From Symsagittifera roscoffensis (Eukaryota > Xenacoelomorpha > Acoela > Convolutidae): a stretch of DNA of 64,000 nucleotides. The DNA is taken from the NCBI RefSeq assembly GCF_963678635.1, contig NC_087064.1:3942411-4006410 (forward strand). The letters run 5' to 3'. Made by a program: the position numbers and the translations under genes. Of this stretch, positions 44,558 to 54,067 are shown one piece after another (position 1 is the first letter of the stretch; each line of letters begins with the position of its first letter). The notes under the pieces are model-generated. The model ran no database searches. It was not told where the DNA came from and was given only the letters and a program-made list of their open reading frames with translations.

Positions 44558-45380
44558 TAGTTTGCATATTTTTTCTCTCCATAATTGAATTATTTTTAGA
44601 ATTTTGAATGATTGTATTTAAAGAATTTAAGTAATCAAAGTTAGCTTCAATAATAGTCCCAACTAAATTTCCACTAGACTTAATTGACTTGCCGGAAATG
44701 CAATTCGTCGCTCTGTGATTGGTCCAATTTTCACAGCATGATCGTTCGCCCTCTCCCGGTCGTTTCCTATTCGATATATTACAAACGCGTCTATTATTAG
44801 TAACCGGTGGAAACTCGAGTCTATTTTTGGAGACAGGTTTTTTTTCAAATCCGAGGGCGGATCTAATTTTGCTAATTTTCGCCACCGTGAACATACTGTC
44901 GTAGGTGCTAACCGGTTGAGCATCCAAGCTGGGATGCCTCGATAGGTAATCTGCGAGTCCAAATTTTTGCTCCGGGTTTTTGCTCTACTTGAAAATCGAA
45001 CGGGATTAGACGATCTAACCATCTGGTTAATCTGCTGAACATTGTTTTGTTCTTTTTGTTGTTCCCATTTAGCAATGATACAAGTGCTTTATGGTCCGTA
45101 ACGATTAAAAATTTTCACCCCAACACATAGTTTCGGAAATACTCCGCCCCCCACACAACTGCAAGCATTTCTAATTCAATCGTTGAGTATTTTTTTCTGC
45201 CTCGTTTAAGTACCGGGATGCGAAAGATATCGGCCTCCAGCCGTCGGAATTTAGTTGCTCAAGAACCGCTCCGAGCCCGTTATGACTCGCGTCGCATACG
45301 ATTCTTGTGTCACGATGTATATCGGAATGCCGAAGTTCTACTATATTAGCCAACTGTTTTTTTAGATTTTCGAACGACAT
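44558..45380 (-). pseudogene. Gypsy A RNase H region
   Basis: The N-terminal part (HRDTRIVCDASHNGLGAVLE, with the first catalytic Asp) is open at 45171-45380 and ends in a frameshift just after NEAEKNTQRL. The remainder is present in other frames down to 44535, including the connection segment before integrase. It is not functional as it stands. Confidence 0.75.
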
Positions 45381-45419
45381 TTGACATTCACTGTTCCAAA
45401 TATATTCGTTTTTCCTACT

Positions 45420-46217
45420 TTAAAGAGGGCGTAACGAGGCTGATGATTCCGCGAGGGCTGGAAGGTATTTGTGCAGGCTGTGGATAGAACCCATAAATGA
45501 TTTTAGCTGCGACACCGTTTTTGGTGCCTTTAGCGATTCGATCGGTTCCGTTTTTCGGATTAATGGTGTTATTCCGGTACAGGTTATTTTATGCCCCAAC
45601 CATTCACATTCTTTACGCGCAAATTGGCATTTAGTAAGTTTAAGCGACATATTCTCGCGATCTAACTTCCGCAAGATTCTTTCGACCGCCGAGATATGCT
45701 CAATCTCCGTGCCTTTGGTGACCACTTAAATGTCATCAATAAAAGCGTGCGCCTGCGGAAATTCAGAAAGGATTGTATCCATCACTCTTTGAAATTCCGC
45801 TGGCATTGTTGTAAGGCCGTAGTACCCCGTTTGAAAGCGATACGTGCCCGTTGATTGTCCTCCCACCAGCGAAAAATTGCATTGAACGCTCGTTTCCGGG
45901 CTAAGTGGTAATTGACCGTACGCATACGTAAGATCCATGGTAGAGAAATATACATCTCCTGGTTTCCGTTCGCTTATCGTTTGGCCCACCGTATCCATGA
46001 GCTCTTCAATATTCGGCATTTGGTATTTATTCTTGTGGACTTGCTTGTTCAACTCCCGGGATTCTAACGCTAATTTTACTGATCCGTCCTTTTTCACCGT
46101 TATTACAATCGGAGAAACAAAATACTTGTCCGAACATTCGTTCAGTTTTTCGATGTGTCCTTGTCGTAAAAGGTTATTAATTTCTTTATCGACCTTATCC
46201 TGCAATGTGATGGGCAC
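45420..46217 (-). pseudogene. Gypsy A reverse transcriptase, broken at the active site
   Basis: The ORF 45726-46217 runs from the fingers to the palm (KKDGSVKLALESRELN, TMDLTYAYGQLPL, YGLTTMPAEFQRVMD) and stops directly after FIDDI, the YxDD-type catalytic box, where the next Leu codon has become TAA. The same frame reopens as VVTKGTEIEHIS to 45420. Element B keeps a Leu codon there. Confidence 0.88.
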
Positions 46218-46402
46218 TCTGCGTCCTTTTTGTTGAATCGGCCTTAACGTTTCGAAAAAATCCGCGTGTACCTTATATTTCTTAATTTTCCCGACTCTGT
46301 TAAAAAGGTTGTTAAATTGCTTACTGAAATAAGTCTGTCAGGGGTCTAACGAGTCTTCCTCCTCTGTTGCTTCGGGCCCCGCTTGTTCTCCCTGCACCGA
46401 CA

Positions 46403-47035
46403 TCACGTTCTCCTTCGGTACCTTCTGTTTCCGTAATCCCTGAACTCATCGTCCTCCGGTGCTGGTGCCTTTACGTTCACGCCTGCGGTGCCCAATGTCC
46501 GTTTCAATTCTCCAATGGTGAATATTGAAATTGGTGATCCACTATCTATCCAGACATTCGTTTGCTTCCCATTTACTTTGATTGGTAGTCGAGCGCCTGC
46601 CACCTTCAATTCCGTCTCTTTCCGAGATTTGATAGCCATTACAACATAGTCTCCTGAGCTATCCGAATCCCATGATCGTTGCTTCCTTGCCGGTGTGTTA
46701 ACCCAGCCTACGGAATTTTCATGTTGTGAATGAGTATCCTCCGCGTCGCCTATTTCACTAGCTTCCATGTCCTCCTGATTTTGGATTAGTCCCACTGCCG
46801 GTCTTCCCCGATTGTTCCGCTTCCCCCGACAAGTTCTCTCGTAATGTCCCGTTTTTTGGCAGAAATTACACGTAGCATTTTTGGCTGGACATTGAGTAAG
46901 GTGTTCCGGCGTAAAATTGGGTTGACCACAATTATAGCATCTTCTAGAACCGCCCCCTCTCATCTCCGCTCGTCCTCTGAACGATCCACAGCCACGCTGT
47001 CTATTGTTTCTGTATCCTCCCCGGATTGTTCCCAC
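46403..47035 (-). CDS. Gypsy A nucleocapsid-protease ORF
   Basis: The 210-codon frame has an Arg/Gly-rich start, two zinc knuckles (CYNC-x8-H-x3-C, then CNFC-x4-H-x4-C), a linker, and the aspartic protease start VWIDSGSPISIF with the D-S-G catalytic triad. It is cut off after EDDEFRDYG by a frameshift. In element B the same stretch is broken in two more places, so A is the better template for reading this part. Confidence 0.85.
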   Translation of the reverse strand: MGTIRGGYRNNRQRGCGSFRGRAEMRGGGSRRCYNCGQPNFTPEHLTQCPAKNATCNFCQKTGHYERTCRGKRNNRGRPAVGLIQNQEDMEASEIGDAEDTHSQHENSVGWVNTPARKQRSWDSDSSGDYVVMAIKSRKETELKVAGARLPIKVNGKQTNVWIDSGSPISIFTIGELKRTLGTAGVNVKAPAPEDDEFRDYGNRRYRRRT

Positions 47036-47725
47036 CGGTTCCGTTTTAATCTGAAACGCTCAAGTCCCGGTGGTGCCACTAGTTGTTGCTCCCCCGGTTG
47101 CCGATCCGTATGACTTAGCATATTTGTATCCACGTTCATATGACAGTGCAATACGGTACACCTCCTCTGGTGTCTTCGTCGAGCGGCATAACTCATTTTG
47201 GGCCTCCCTATTGTTCATGTTTACAATGAACACATCCCGCAGATTTCTGGTCTCCAACGTTCCAAAATTACATCGAGCGGCCAGCCCGCTTAACACTGAA
47301 TGGAACTGCTCCAAGGATTCTCCTATATGTTGCTTCCGTGCCAATAATTGTTCCGTTCCTTTTTAAATTCGTTTCGATGGTATCTAATACTCGAGAGTAC
47401 CTTGTTGTAGATAAATCCAGATGTGGTTTCCTCTTATGTAACTCATCTTGTCCTTTCTCCCACAGACACAAATACAAGTTTCAGATAAGTATTTGCTCCG
47501 ACGCCAGGCGATTCTTTCCGTCTACCTCCTCCGGTAATGCTGCAACCTGCGCTGCGGTTAACGTACTGGCATAATAAAAATTCTTCGGATTTAGGCCACG
47601 ATCCCCCATTGAAAACGATTAAACCAAAACTCCCATAGCATTGGTGGCTCTGCAAACGTCGAGGGCCAAAACGATGTAATTCCCAGTGGGTTTTTCCCCC
47701 CACTTTGGCCTGCTGTCTGCGCCAT
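47036..47725 (-). pseudogene. Gypsy A gag (matrix/capsid part)
   Basis: A start codon at 47725-47723 gives MAQTAGQSGGKNP and stays open for about 43 codons before a TAA that comes with a 9-base deletion relative to B. Later gag segments are open at 47268-47477 and 47060-47344 (GESLEQFHSVLSGLAARCNF). No intact gag frame remains. Confidence 0.75.
47712..47724 (-). promoter_or_regulatory. Gypsy A primer-binding site
   Basis: The complement reads TGGCGCAGACAGC directly after the 5' LTR end. The same TGGCGCAG follows the 5' LTR of element B. Confidence 0.7.
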
Positions 47726-47929
47726 GTGAAAATACGGTTTCGATAGTTTAAATTGATCCAGAGAGATAAGTAACCGTATGTTAGAAAGTTAGTCGGAGAC
47801 AATAAATTGGCGGTCATCCGAAGGTGACAGACAAACTCCGAAGGTTTAATACCAGTTAGCGCCAGACAGATAAATGAATTAAGTAGCACAACTAGAAATG
47901 GAACATGAACTAATTCAGATACTATGACA
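47725..47929 (-). repeat. Gypsy A 5' LTR
   Basis: 205 bp with TG...CA ends, flanked outside by GAAT. Confidence 0.92.
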
Positions 47930-48620
47930 GAATCATTAATCGAAGCTCCAGACCCCTGAGAAACAAACAACCTCAGAACTTGATGGCAAAGCAAGTCTTC
48001 ACAAGTGTTTTTGAATTGCAAACATGATAGGATTGGCAAATATAAGGCAACTTGCTTAAAAATGCCAACTGTCAGAAACCTCAAAGCCCTAACAATCAAA
48101 ATTGAAAATCCGCCTGATCTTTCTCCGTTAAAACACTCTTCCTTGACCAGACAAAATGTTTTTGATGAACATTAGGAAAACTCAGATCTATATTTTGTTT
48201 CACCAGCTGATTCTTTGAAAAGTGCGAATTCTGAACCGACAGTCAAACAACAACAGTAGCGATTTAAAAATCCAAACCGACATACCAAACTGGATGAACG
48301 AACGAAACATCGATTCTTGAAGCTACAGAATTTCTAGGACGATATCTGACGCTTGAAGATTTCCCAAATTGGACGTCCGACAAAACTGCTCGACGAGGTT
48401 TGGTCTAAATTTCAAAACTTAAAAGTTTTCAATTGTGCCCTATATGAGGCCTATAAAGTGTATGATTCTTTCTGTGTTTCGTTCCGTCGGTTATGTTTTT
48501 TTTTCATTAGTGCTGCGTATCATTTTCATTTTGTTGACCATTATTATTACCTGTTTTTTCCTGCGTTTTACCATTTTTCGAGCCTACCAGATGGCACACC
48601 ATACTTTGATTTGTGAACTT
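47930..48620 (+). pseudogene. relic C, far side of the element A insertion
   Basis: A forward frame from about 47998 runs to 48616 with roughly five stops and otherwise good coding character (KATCLKMPTVRNLKAL, DLYFVSPADSLKSANSEP, GRPTKLLDEVWSKFQNLKVF). It ends in a strongly hydrophobic, aromatic stretch. A different frame at 47930-48050 continues in phase from relic C left of element A when the GAAT duplicate is removed. A membrane-anchored product such as an envelope-like protein is conceivable but not shown. Confidence 0.4.
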
Positions 48621-49020
48621 ATTTTTTTTTCTGATAATATCAGTTTGTATGCTTATTTTTTTCTGATAATATCAGTTTGTTCCCTGTTGGAACTTTGAAT
48701 TTCGAGAATGATCAGCCAATCTTTGCAAAACCTGTGAAAGGTCATGTTTTATCTGTACCTAATGCCAACCAGTTTACCATAAGTTCAAGTTAGAACCGTA
48801 ACTTAAGGTGTAAGACCATACCTTTCTTCCGGGTTTCTTTCCTTACTACCACTGATCGTCTTTCTGGGGCAATAGAACAATTGTTTTTTCATTCGACTAA
48901 ATTCTCTATCCATCGGAAATTTTTCCAAAAGATCTGTCAGATACTTCTCAGATGGTACCATTTTTTAACCTCAAAACCCTTTTCTATTATATGATTTAAA
49001 TCACACTATGTGATTCATAC
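48617..49020. other. spacer between the 5' ends of Gypsy A and B
   Basis: A 37-bp unit with the palindromic CTGATAATATCAG is repeated in tandem at 48620-48680. No gene is visible. B's left target site ATAC ends the stretch. Confidence 0.6.
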
Positions 49021-49227
49021 TGTCATAGTATCTAAATTTAGTTCAAGTTCCATTTCTAGTTGTGCTACTTAATTCATTTATCTGTCTGGCGCTAACTGGT
49101 ATTTAACCTTCGGAGTTTGTCTGTCACCTTCGGATGACAGCTATTTTATTGTCTCAGACTAACTTTCTGAACTACGGTTACTTATTAAAAAGGATCAAAA
49201 TTAACACCTCGAAACCGTCTTTTCTCA
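49021..49227 (+). repeat. Gypsy B 5' LTR
   Basis: TGTCATAG...TTTTCTCA, 207 bp, two differences from the 3' copy. Confidence 0.94.
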
Positions 49228-50199
49228 TGGCGCAGCCAACAGGCCAAAGTGGGGGGAAAGACCCGCTGGGGATTACATCGTTTCGGCCCTCAACGTTTGC
49301 AGAGCCACCAATCCTATGGGAGTTTTGGTTCAATCGTTTTCAATGGGGGATGGTGGCCAAATATAGTATAAACCCAAAGAATTTCTATTATGCCAGTACG
49401 TTAACTGCAGCGCAGGTTACAGATTTACCAGTGGAGGTAGACGGAAAAAATCGCCAGGCGTCGGAGCAAACGCTTATCTCGAACTTGTTTTTGTGTCAGG
49501 GGAGAAAGGACAGGATGAGCTACATAAGAGGAAACCACACCTGGATTTATCTACAACAATAGATACTATTGAAACAACGATACTATTGAAACAGAATTTA
49601 AGAAGGAACGGAACAAAACTTACGAGACATTCCAACTTTTGGCACGGAAGCAACAAATAGGAGAATCGTTGGAACAGTTCCACTCAGTGTTGAGTGGGCT
49701 GGCCGCTCGATGTAATTTTAGAGCATTGGAGACCAGGATTTTGCGGGATGTGTTCATTGTGAACATGAACAATAGGGAGGCCCAAAACGAGTTATGTCGC
49801 TCGACGAAGACACCAGAGGAGGTGTACCGTATTGCACTTTCATATGAACGTGGATACAAATATGCTAAGTCATACGGATCGATAACCGGGGGAGCAACAA
49901 CTAGTGACACCACCGGTGGAACTGGAGCGTTCCAAAGCAAGACGGAACCGGTGGGAGCCATCCGAGGAGGACACAGAAACAATAGACAGCGGGGCCGTGG
50001 ATCGTTTAGAGGGCAAGCAGAAATGAGAGGGAGTGGTTCTAGAAGATGCTATAATTGTGACCAACCCAATTTTACCCCGGAACACCTCACAACTTGTCCA
50101 GCCAAAAATGTAACGTGTAACTTCTGCCGAAAAACGGGACACTACGAGAGGATTTGTAGGGGAAAGCGAAATAATCGGGGAAGACCGGCAGTGGGCTAA
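49227..50199 (+). pseudogene. Gypsy B gag with zinc knuckles
   Basis: ATG at 49227 opens MAQPTGQSGGKDP and runs to a TAG at 49560, where a duplicated GATACTATTGAAACA unit shifts the frame. The second frame, 49639-50199, holds GESLEQFHSVLSGLAARCNF, an Arg/Gly-rich stretch and two zinc knuckles (CYNC-x8-H-x3-C and CNFC-x4-H-x4-C). It ends early where A reads on into protease. The role would be the structural particle protein and RNA binding. Confidence 0.85.
49228..49240 (+). promoter_or_regulatory. Gypsy B primer-binding site overlapping gag start
   Basis: TGGCGCAGCCAAC follows the LTR with no gap. The last A of the LTR plus its first TG form the gag ATG. Confidence 0.7.
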
Positions 50200-50216
50200 T
50201 CAAAAATCAGGAGGAT

Positions 50217-50747
50217 ATGGAAGCTAGTGAAATTGGCGACGCGGAGGATACTTACTCGCAGCATGAGAATTCCGTTGGCTGGGTTAATACACCGATAAAG
50301 AAGCAACGATCGTGGGATTCGGAGAGCTCAGGAGATTATGTTGTCATGGCTATCAAATCTCGAAGAGAAACAGAAAAAAAAGTGGCCGGCGCCCGACTAC
50401 CAATCAAGGTAAATGGAAAGCAAACAAACGTTTGGATCATTGGATAGTGGATCACCGATTTCAATATTCACCATTGGGGAATTGAAACGGATATTGGGCA
50501 CCGCAGGCGTAAATGTAAAGGCACCAGCACCGGAGGACGATGAGTTCAGGGATGACGGAAACAACCCCTTTCGACTACTAGGAACAATGAACGTATTGTT
50601 GGAAACGAACGGATGGGTGACCAACGCGAATATCAGAGTGATTGGAGGAAGCAGACCATCTATTATTGGGAGAGACCTAATGCCAAATCTTGGATTACTG
50701 TGCAGAAGACACCGGAGGAGAATGTGATGTCGGTACAGAGTGATCAA
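50217..50747 (+). pseudogene. Gypsy B protease region
   Basis: The linker and LPIKVNGKQTNVW are in one frame (50217-50447). LDSGSPISIFTIGELK, with the catalytic D-S-G, is in the next (50413-50727), after a 4-base insertion at about 50440. Protease then reads on through RVIGGSRPSIIGRDLMPNLG, which is the second conserved protease block (IIGRD). This C-terminal half is missing from element A. Confidence 0.82.
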
Positions 50748-51246
50748 TCTGCGGCCGAGGCAACTGAAGTGGAGGATTCACTAGATCACTGGCAGACCTA
50801 TGTCAGTAAGCAATTTGAAAACTTTTTTAACAGAGTCGGAAAAATTAAGAATTATAGGGTACACGCGGATTTTTTCGAAACGTTAACGCCAATTCAACAA
50901 AAAGGACGTAGAGTGCCGATCACATTGCAGGATAAGGTCGATAAGGCAATTGATAAACTTTACGACAAGGACACATTGGAAAGCTGAATGAATGTTCGGA
51001 TAAGTATTTTGTTTCCCCGATTGTAATAACAGTGAAAAAGGACGGATCAGTAAAATTAGCGTTAGAATCCCGGGAGTTGAACAAGCAAGTCCACAAGAAA
51101 AAATACCAAATGCCGAATATAGAAGAGCTTATGGATACGGTAGGACAAACGATAAGCGAACGGAAACCAGGAGATGTATATTTTTCTACTATGGACCTTA
51201 CGTACGCGTACGGTCAATTACCACTTAGCCCGGAAACGAGCGTGCA
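50748..51246 (+). pseudogene. Gypsy B reverse transcriptase, N-terminal part
   Basis: It contains the leader DHWQTYVSKQFENFFNRVGK, a frame change near 50985, then KKDGSVKLALESRELNKQ and TMDLTYAYGQLPL (first catalytic Asp in TMD). A one-base loss in a T run near 51257 separates it from the rest of RT. Confidence 0.82.
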
Positions 51247-52509
51247 ATGCAATTTTCGCTGGTGGGAGGAAAATCAACGGGCACGTATCGTTTTCAAACG
51301 GGGTTCTACGGCCTTACAACCATGCCAGCGGAATTTCAAAGAGTGATGGATACGATCCTTTCGGAATTTCCGCAGGCGCATGCTTTTATTGATGACATTT
51401 TGGTGGTCACCAAAGGTACGGAGATTGAGCATATCTCGACAGTTGAGAAAATTTTGAGGAAGTTGGATCGCAAGAATATGTCACTTAAGCTCACAAAATG
51501 CCAATTTGCGCGGAGAGAGTGTGAATGGTTGGGACACAAAAGAACTCGTACCGGAATAACACCGCTCGTCCGAAAAACGGAACCGATCGAATCGCTAAAA
51601 GCACCAAAAACGGTGTCACAACTTAAATCCTTTATGGGCTCCATTCACAGCTTGCACAAATATCTTCCGGCGCTTGCGGAATCATCAGCGTCATTGCGCC
51701 CACTATTAAGCCGGAAAAACGATTACATTTGGAGTGATGACTGTCAAATATCATTCGAAAACCTGAAAAAGCAGGTGGCTAACATAGTAGAACTTCGGCA
51801 TTTTGATATACACCGGGACACAAGAATTGTGTGTGACGTTACTCATAACGGGCTCGGAGCGGTTCTTGAGCAACTAAATTCCGACGGCTGGCGGCCGATA
51901 TCGTTCGCGTCCCGGTATTTAAACGAGGCAGAGAAAAATTATTCAACTAATGAATTAGAAATGGTGGCAGTTGTGTGGGGGGCGGAATATTTTCGCAACT
52001 ATGTGCTGGGAAGAAAATTTTTAATAGTTACGGACCATAAGGCACTAGTATCATTGCTAAATGGAAACAACAAAAAGAACAAAACAATGTTCAGCAGATT
52101 AACAAGATGGTTAGATCGCCTTATACCGTTCGATTTTCAAGTAGAGAATAAACCCGGAGCAAAAATTGGACTCGCCGATTACCTATCGAGGCATCCCAGC
52201 TTGGATGCTCAACCGGTTAGCACCTACGACAGTATGTTTACGGTGGCGAAAATTAGCAAAATTAGATCCGCCCTCGGATTTGAAAAGGAACCTGTCTCCA
52301 AAAATAGACTCGAGTTTCCACCGGTTACTAATAATAGACGCGTTTGTAATATATCGAATAGGAAACGACCGGGAGAGGGCGAACGATCATGCGATGGAAA
52401 TTGGACCAATCACAAAGGGACGAATTGCATTTCCGGCAGGTCAATTAAGTTTAGTAATAATTCAGTTGGGACTATTATTGAAGCTAACTTTAGTTACTTA
52501 AATCCTTGA
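51247..52509 (+). CDS. pol: Gypsy B reverse transcriptase and RNase H ORF
   Basis: A 420-codon open frame. It covers the RT palm (GLTTMPAEFQRVMD, catalytic FIDDILVVTKG at about residue 48), the thumb and connection (GHKRTRTGITPL, SFMGSIHSLHKYLPAL), and a full RNase H (IVCDVTHNGLGAVLEQ, RYLNEAEKNYSTNELEMVAVV, VTDHKAL). It closes with DYLSRHPS and a low-complexity connection that runs to the TGA at 52507. Phe replaces the usual Tyr in the YxDD box, as also seen in A. Confidence 0.92.
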   Translation: MQFSLVGGKSTGTYRFQTGFYGLTTMPAEFQRVMDTILSEFPQAHAFIDDILVVTKGTEIEHISTVEKILRKLDRKNMSLKLTKCQFARRECEWLGHKRTRTGITPLVRKTEPIESLKAPKTVSQLKSFMGSIHSLHKYLPALAESSASLRPLLSRKNDYIWSDDCQISFENLKKQVANIVELRHFDIHRDTRIVCDVTHNGLGAVLEQLNSDGWRPISFASRYLNEAEKNYSTNELEMVAVVWGAEYFRNYVLGRKFLIVTDHKALVSLLNGNNKKNKTMFSRLTRWLDRLIPFDFQVENKPGAKIGLADYLSRHPSLDAQPVSTYDSMFTVAKISKIRSALGFEKEPVSKNRLEFPPVTNNRRVCNISNRKRPGEGERSCDGNWTNHKGTNCISGRSIKFSNNSVGTIIEANFSYLNP

Positions 52510-53276
52510 AAAACACTCAAAATTTCTTCAAATTCTACAACAAGCACTCAAAATTCAAAACACAATTTAACCATGGAAAAAAAATCAGTAAATTATTGGA
52601 ACGACACCCTAGCATTAGTAGTAGCGATGAAGTAGAGGAGATTGATGTGGATATGCAGGCGGTTACAACAGAAGTCCGGAGCACTAAAACAAATACTATT
52701 ATTTCCATTCCGTCGGTTTACCCTGGTGAAAGTTATCCACCGGTTAATCCGGAAAAAAAAGTTATGTCCATCATTCCGAGAAAGTGCAAAATCGTCAGTA
52801 AACAAACCGTTCTTCCCGAATTGTTCAATCTTCGATTCATAGAATCACAATATAATTCAGATCCACAATTACAAGCCATTATCGAATTAATTAAATGTAA
52901 AGACCCTCAGTTACTCTCAAAAATTGCAGCGATGAGTAAAGACTTTGCGCAGTATACGCAGGACTTTCACGTAAGAGACGGATGCCTGTGGATGGATGAG
53001 AGGCTGGTGATCCCTAACACTATGCAAGCGGCGGTGGCTAATAGGTTACATTATTATCACCACGGCAAATCAAGTATGTACGACGCGGCTAAAGACATCT
53101 GGTACCCCTACATGTTCCGTAACCTAGCAACTATCGCCGGAAATTGCCAGGAATGCACATTAGCGGGTAAGAACTTGAAAAATATGTGTTCGAAGAATGA
53201 TATAGGGAAAATACCTGAGCCAAGGGAACCGAATGAATCGGTACAACTGGTTTTTGGGGCCCCATTAACTACTTGA
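52506..53276 (+). CDS. Gypsy B integrase N-terminal region
   Basis: The frame overlaps the preceding TGA and carries an acidic leader (SSSDEVEEIDVDMQ), a QLQAIIELIK segment and the HHCC zinc-binding domain (HYYHHGKSSMYDAAKDIW, C-x2-C in NCQECTLAG). It ends VQLVFGAP, where two bases are missing compared with A, so it falls out of frame just before the catalytic core. Confidence 0.82.
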   Translation: MKNTQNFFKFYNKHSKFKTQFNHGKKISKLLERHPSISSSDEVEEIDVDMQAVTTEVRSTKTNTIISIPSVYPGESYPPVNPEKKVMSIIPRKCKIVSKQTVLPELFNLRFIESQYNSDPQLQAIIELIKCKDPQLLSKIAAMSKDFAQYTQDFHVRDGCLWMDERLVIPNTMQAAVANRLHYYHHGKSSMYDAAKDIWYPYMFRNLATIAGNCQECTLAGKNLKNMCSKNDIGKIPEPREPNESVQLVFGAPLTT

Positions 53277-54067
53277 AGGAGTCTAAAAAGTATGTTTTGG
53301 TGGCGGTGGATCGGTTCTCACGTTGGCCATCAGCTATGGTCTGTAATTCTAACCGATCGGATAAAATTATTAAATTTTTAAAAGCATACATAATTGCCCA
53401 TGGAGCTCCGCGCCAAATTCGAGTTGATCAAGGAACAAACTTTATGTCTAAGGAGGTTAGGACATTTTGTCATGAACAAGGAATTGAAATCCTTATCTCG
53501 CCAGTGAATGATCATAGGGCAACAGGATGTGTCGAACGCACGATTGGCAGCATCAAGAATTCGGTACTTACGTATGCGCGGGAGGATAAACCGGAACCCT
53601 TGGATCGAATGGTCGAAAGAGCCCTCGGAGCTTTAAGATTTGTTAAAAACGCCACCCTCAACATAACACCGTTCGAAGCGCACCACGGCCGGGAAGCTAA
53701 CACCGTTCTCAGAAATTTGACTAAAAAGCCTACTTTACGGAACCTAAATTGGAAAAATGTAATACGATCTAAATCTGCATGTTTAGATGAACGAGACCCA
53801 ATCGCCCAAGCAATGCCGGAGCCTATAGATACCAACTGGGGAATCCGATCGGACACTGAGTACGACCTGAAAAGTAGGCGAAAACCCCTGAAAAAAGCCG
53901 ATGACCAGGCCACTAACCAGGATGACGAGCCTGGAATTGTGCGGGCACCAAGTGACCCAGTAGAAATACCACCGGCAGTGGTGATGCAGAGGACCGGGGA
54001 GCGTAATTTAGATAGGTATAGACCATTAAATTCGGACATAGTTAATCAAAGTAAGCATATGAAATGA
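53273..54067 (+). CDS. Gypsy B integrase catalytic core
   Basis: 264 codons with the DDE triad in LVAVDRFSRWP, IRVDQGTNF and GCVERTIGSIK, spaced as in A. The GPY/F-type or chromodomain C-terminus of many Gypsy integrases is not recognisable. Instead a charged, Pro-containing region follows (PSDPVEIPPAVVMQ). The frame stops at 54065 in a TGA that overlaps the ATG of the next ORF. Confidence 0.86.
   Translation: MKESKKYVLVAVDRFSRWPSAMVCNSNRSDKIIKFLKAYIIAHGAPRQIRVDQGTNFMSKEVRTFCHEQGIEILISPVNDHRATGCVERTIGSIKNSVLTYAREDKPEPLDRMVERALGALRFVKNATLNITPFEAHHGREANTVLRNLTKKPTLRNLNWKNVIRSKSACLDERDPIAQAMPEPIDTNWGIRSDTEYDLKSRRKPLKKADDQATNQDDEPGIVRAPSDPVEIPPAVVMQRTGERNLDRYRPLNSDIVNQSKHMK

Larger units (their letters stand above)
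42032..47929 (-). mobile_element. Ty3/Gypsy element A, full length (5898 bp), inactive
   Basis: LTRs of 205 bp (3 differences, 98.5% identical), target duplicate GAAT at 42028-42031 and 47930-47933, a primer-binding site and a polypurine tract are all present. Order on the - strand is LTR, gag, zinc knuckles, protease, RT, RNase H, integrase, C-terminal tail, LTR. At least four disabling changes are seen: an early stop in gag, TAA after the RT catalytic motif, a frameshift in RNase H and TAA at the start of the integrase core. It is a divergent sister of element B. Confidence 0.93.

Noticed and set aside
47443..48099. 218-codon minus-strand ORF next to Gypsy A
   Set aside because: It crosses the 5' LTR and reads gag in the wrong frame, as comparison with element B shows.
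48435..48698. Intact envelope or membrane protein gene
   Set aside because: The frame is very hydrophobic but lies at the end of a frame with several stops, and AT-rich DNA often gives such ORFs.
52166..52501. 111-codon ORF inside Gypsy B with a matching one in A (44663-45022)
   Set aside because: It is an alternative frame over the pol connection region. It is similar in A only because the DNA is similar, and the RT/RNase H frame explains the locus.
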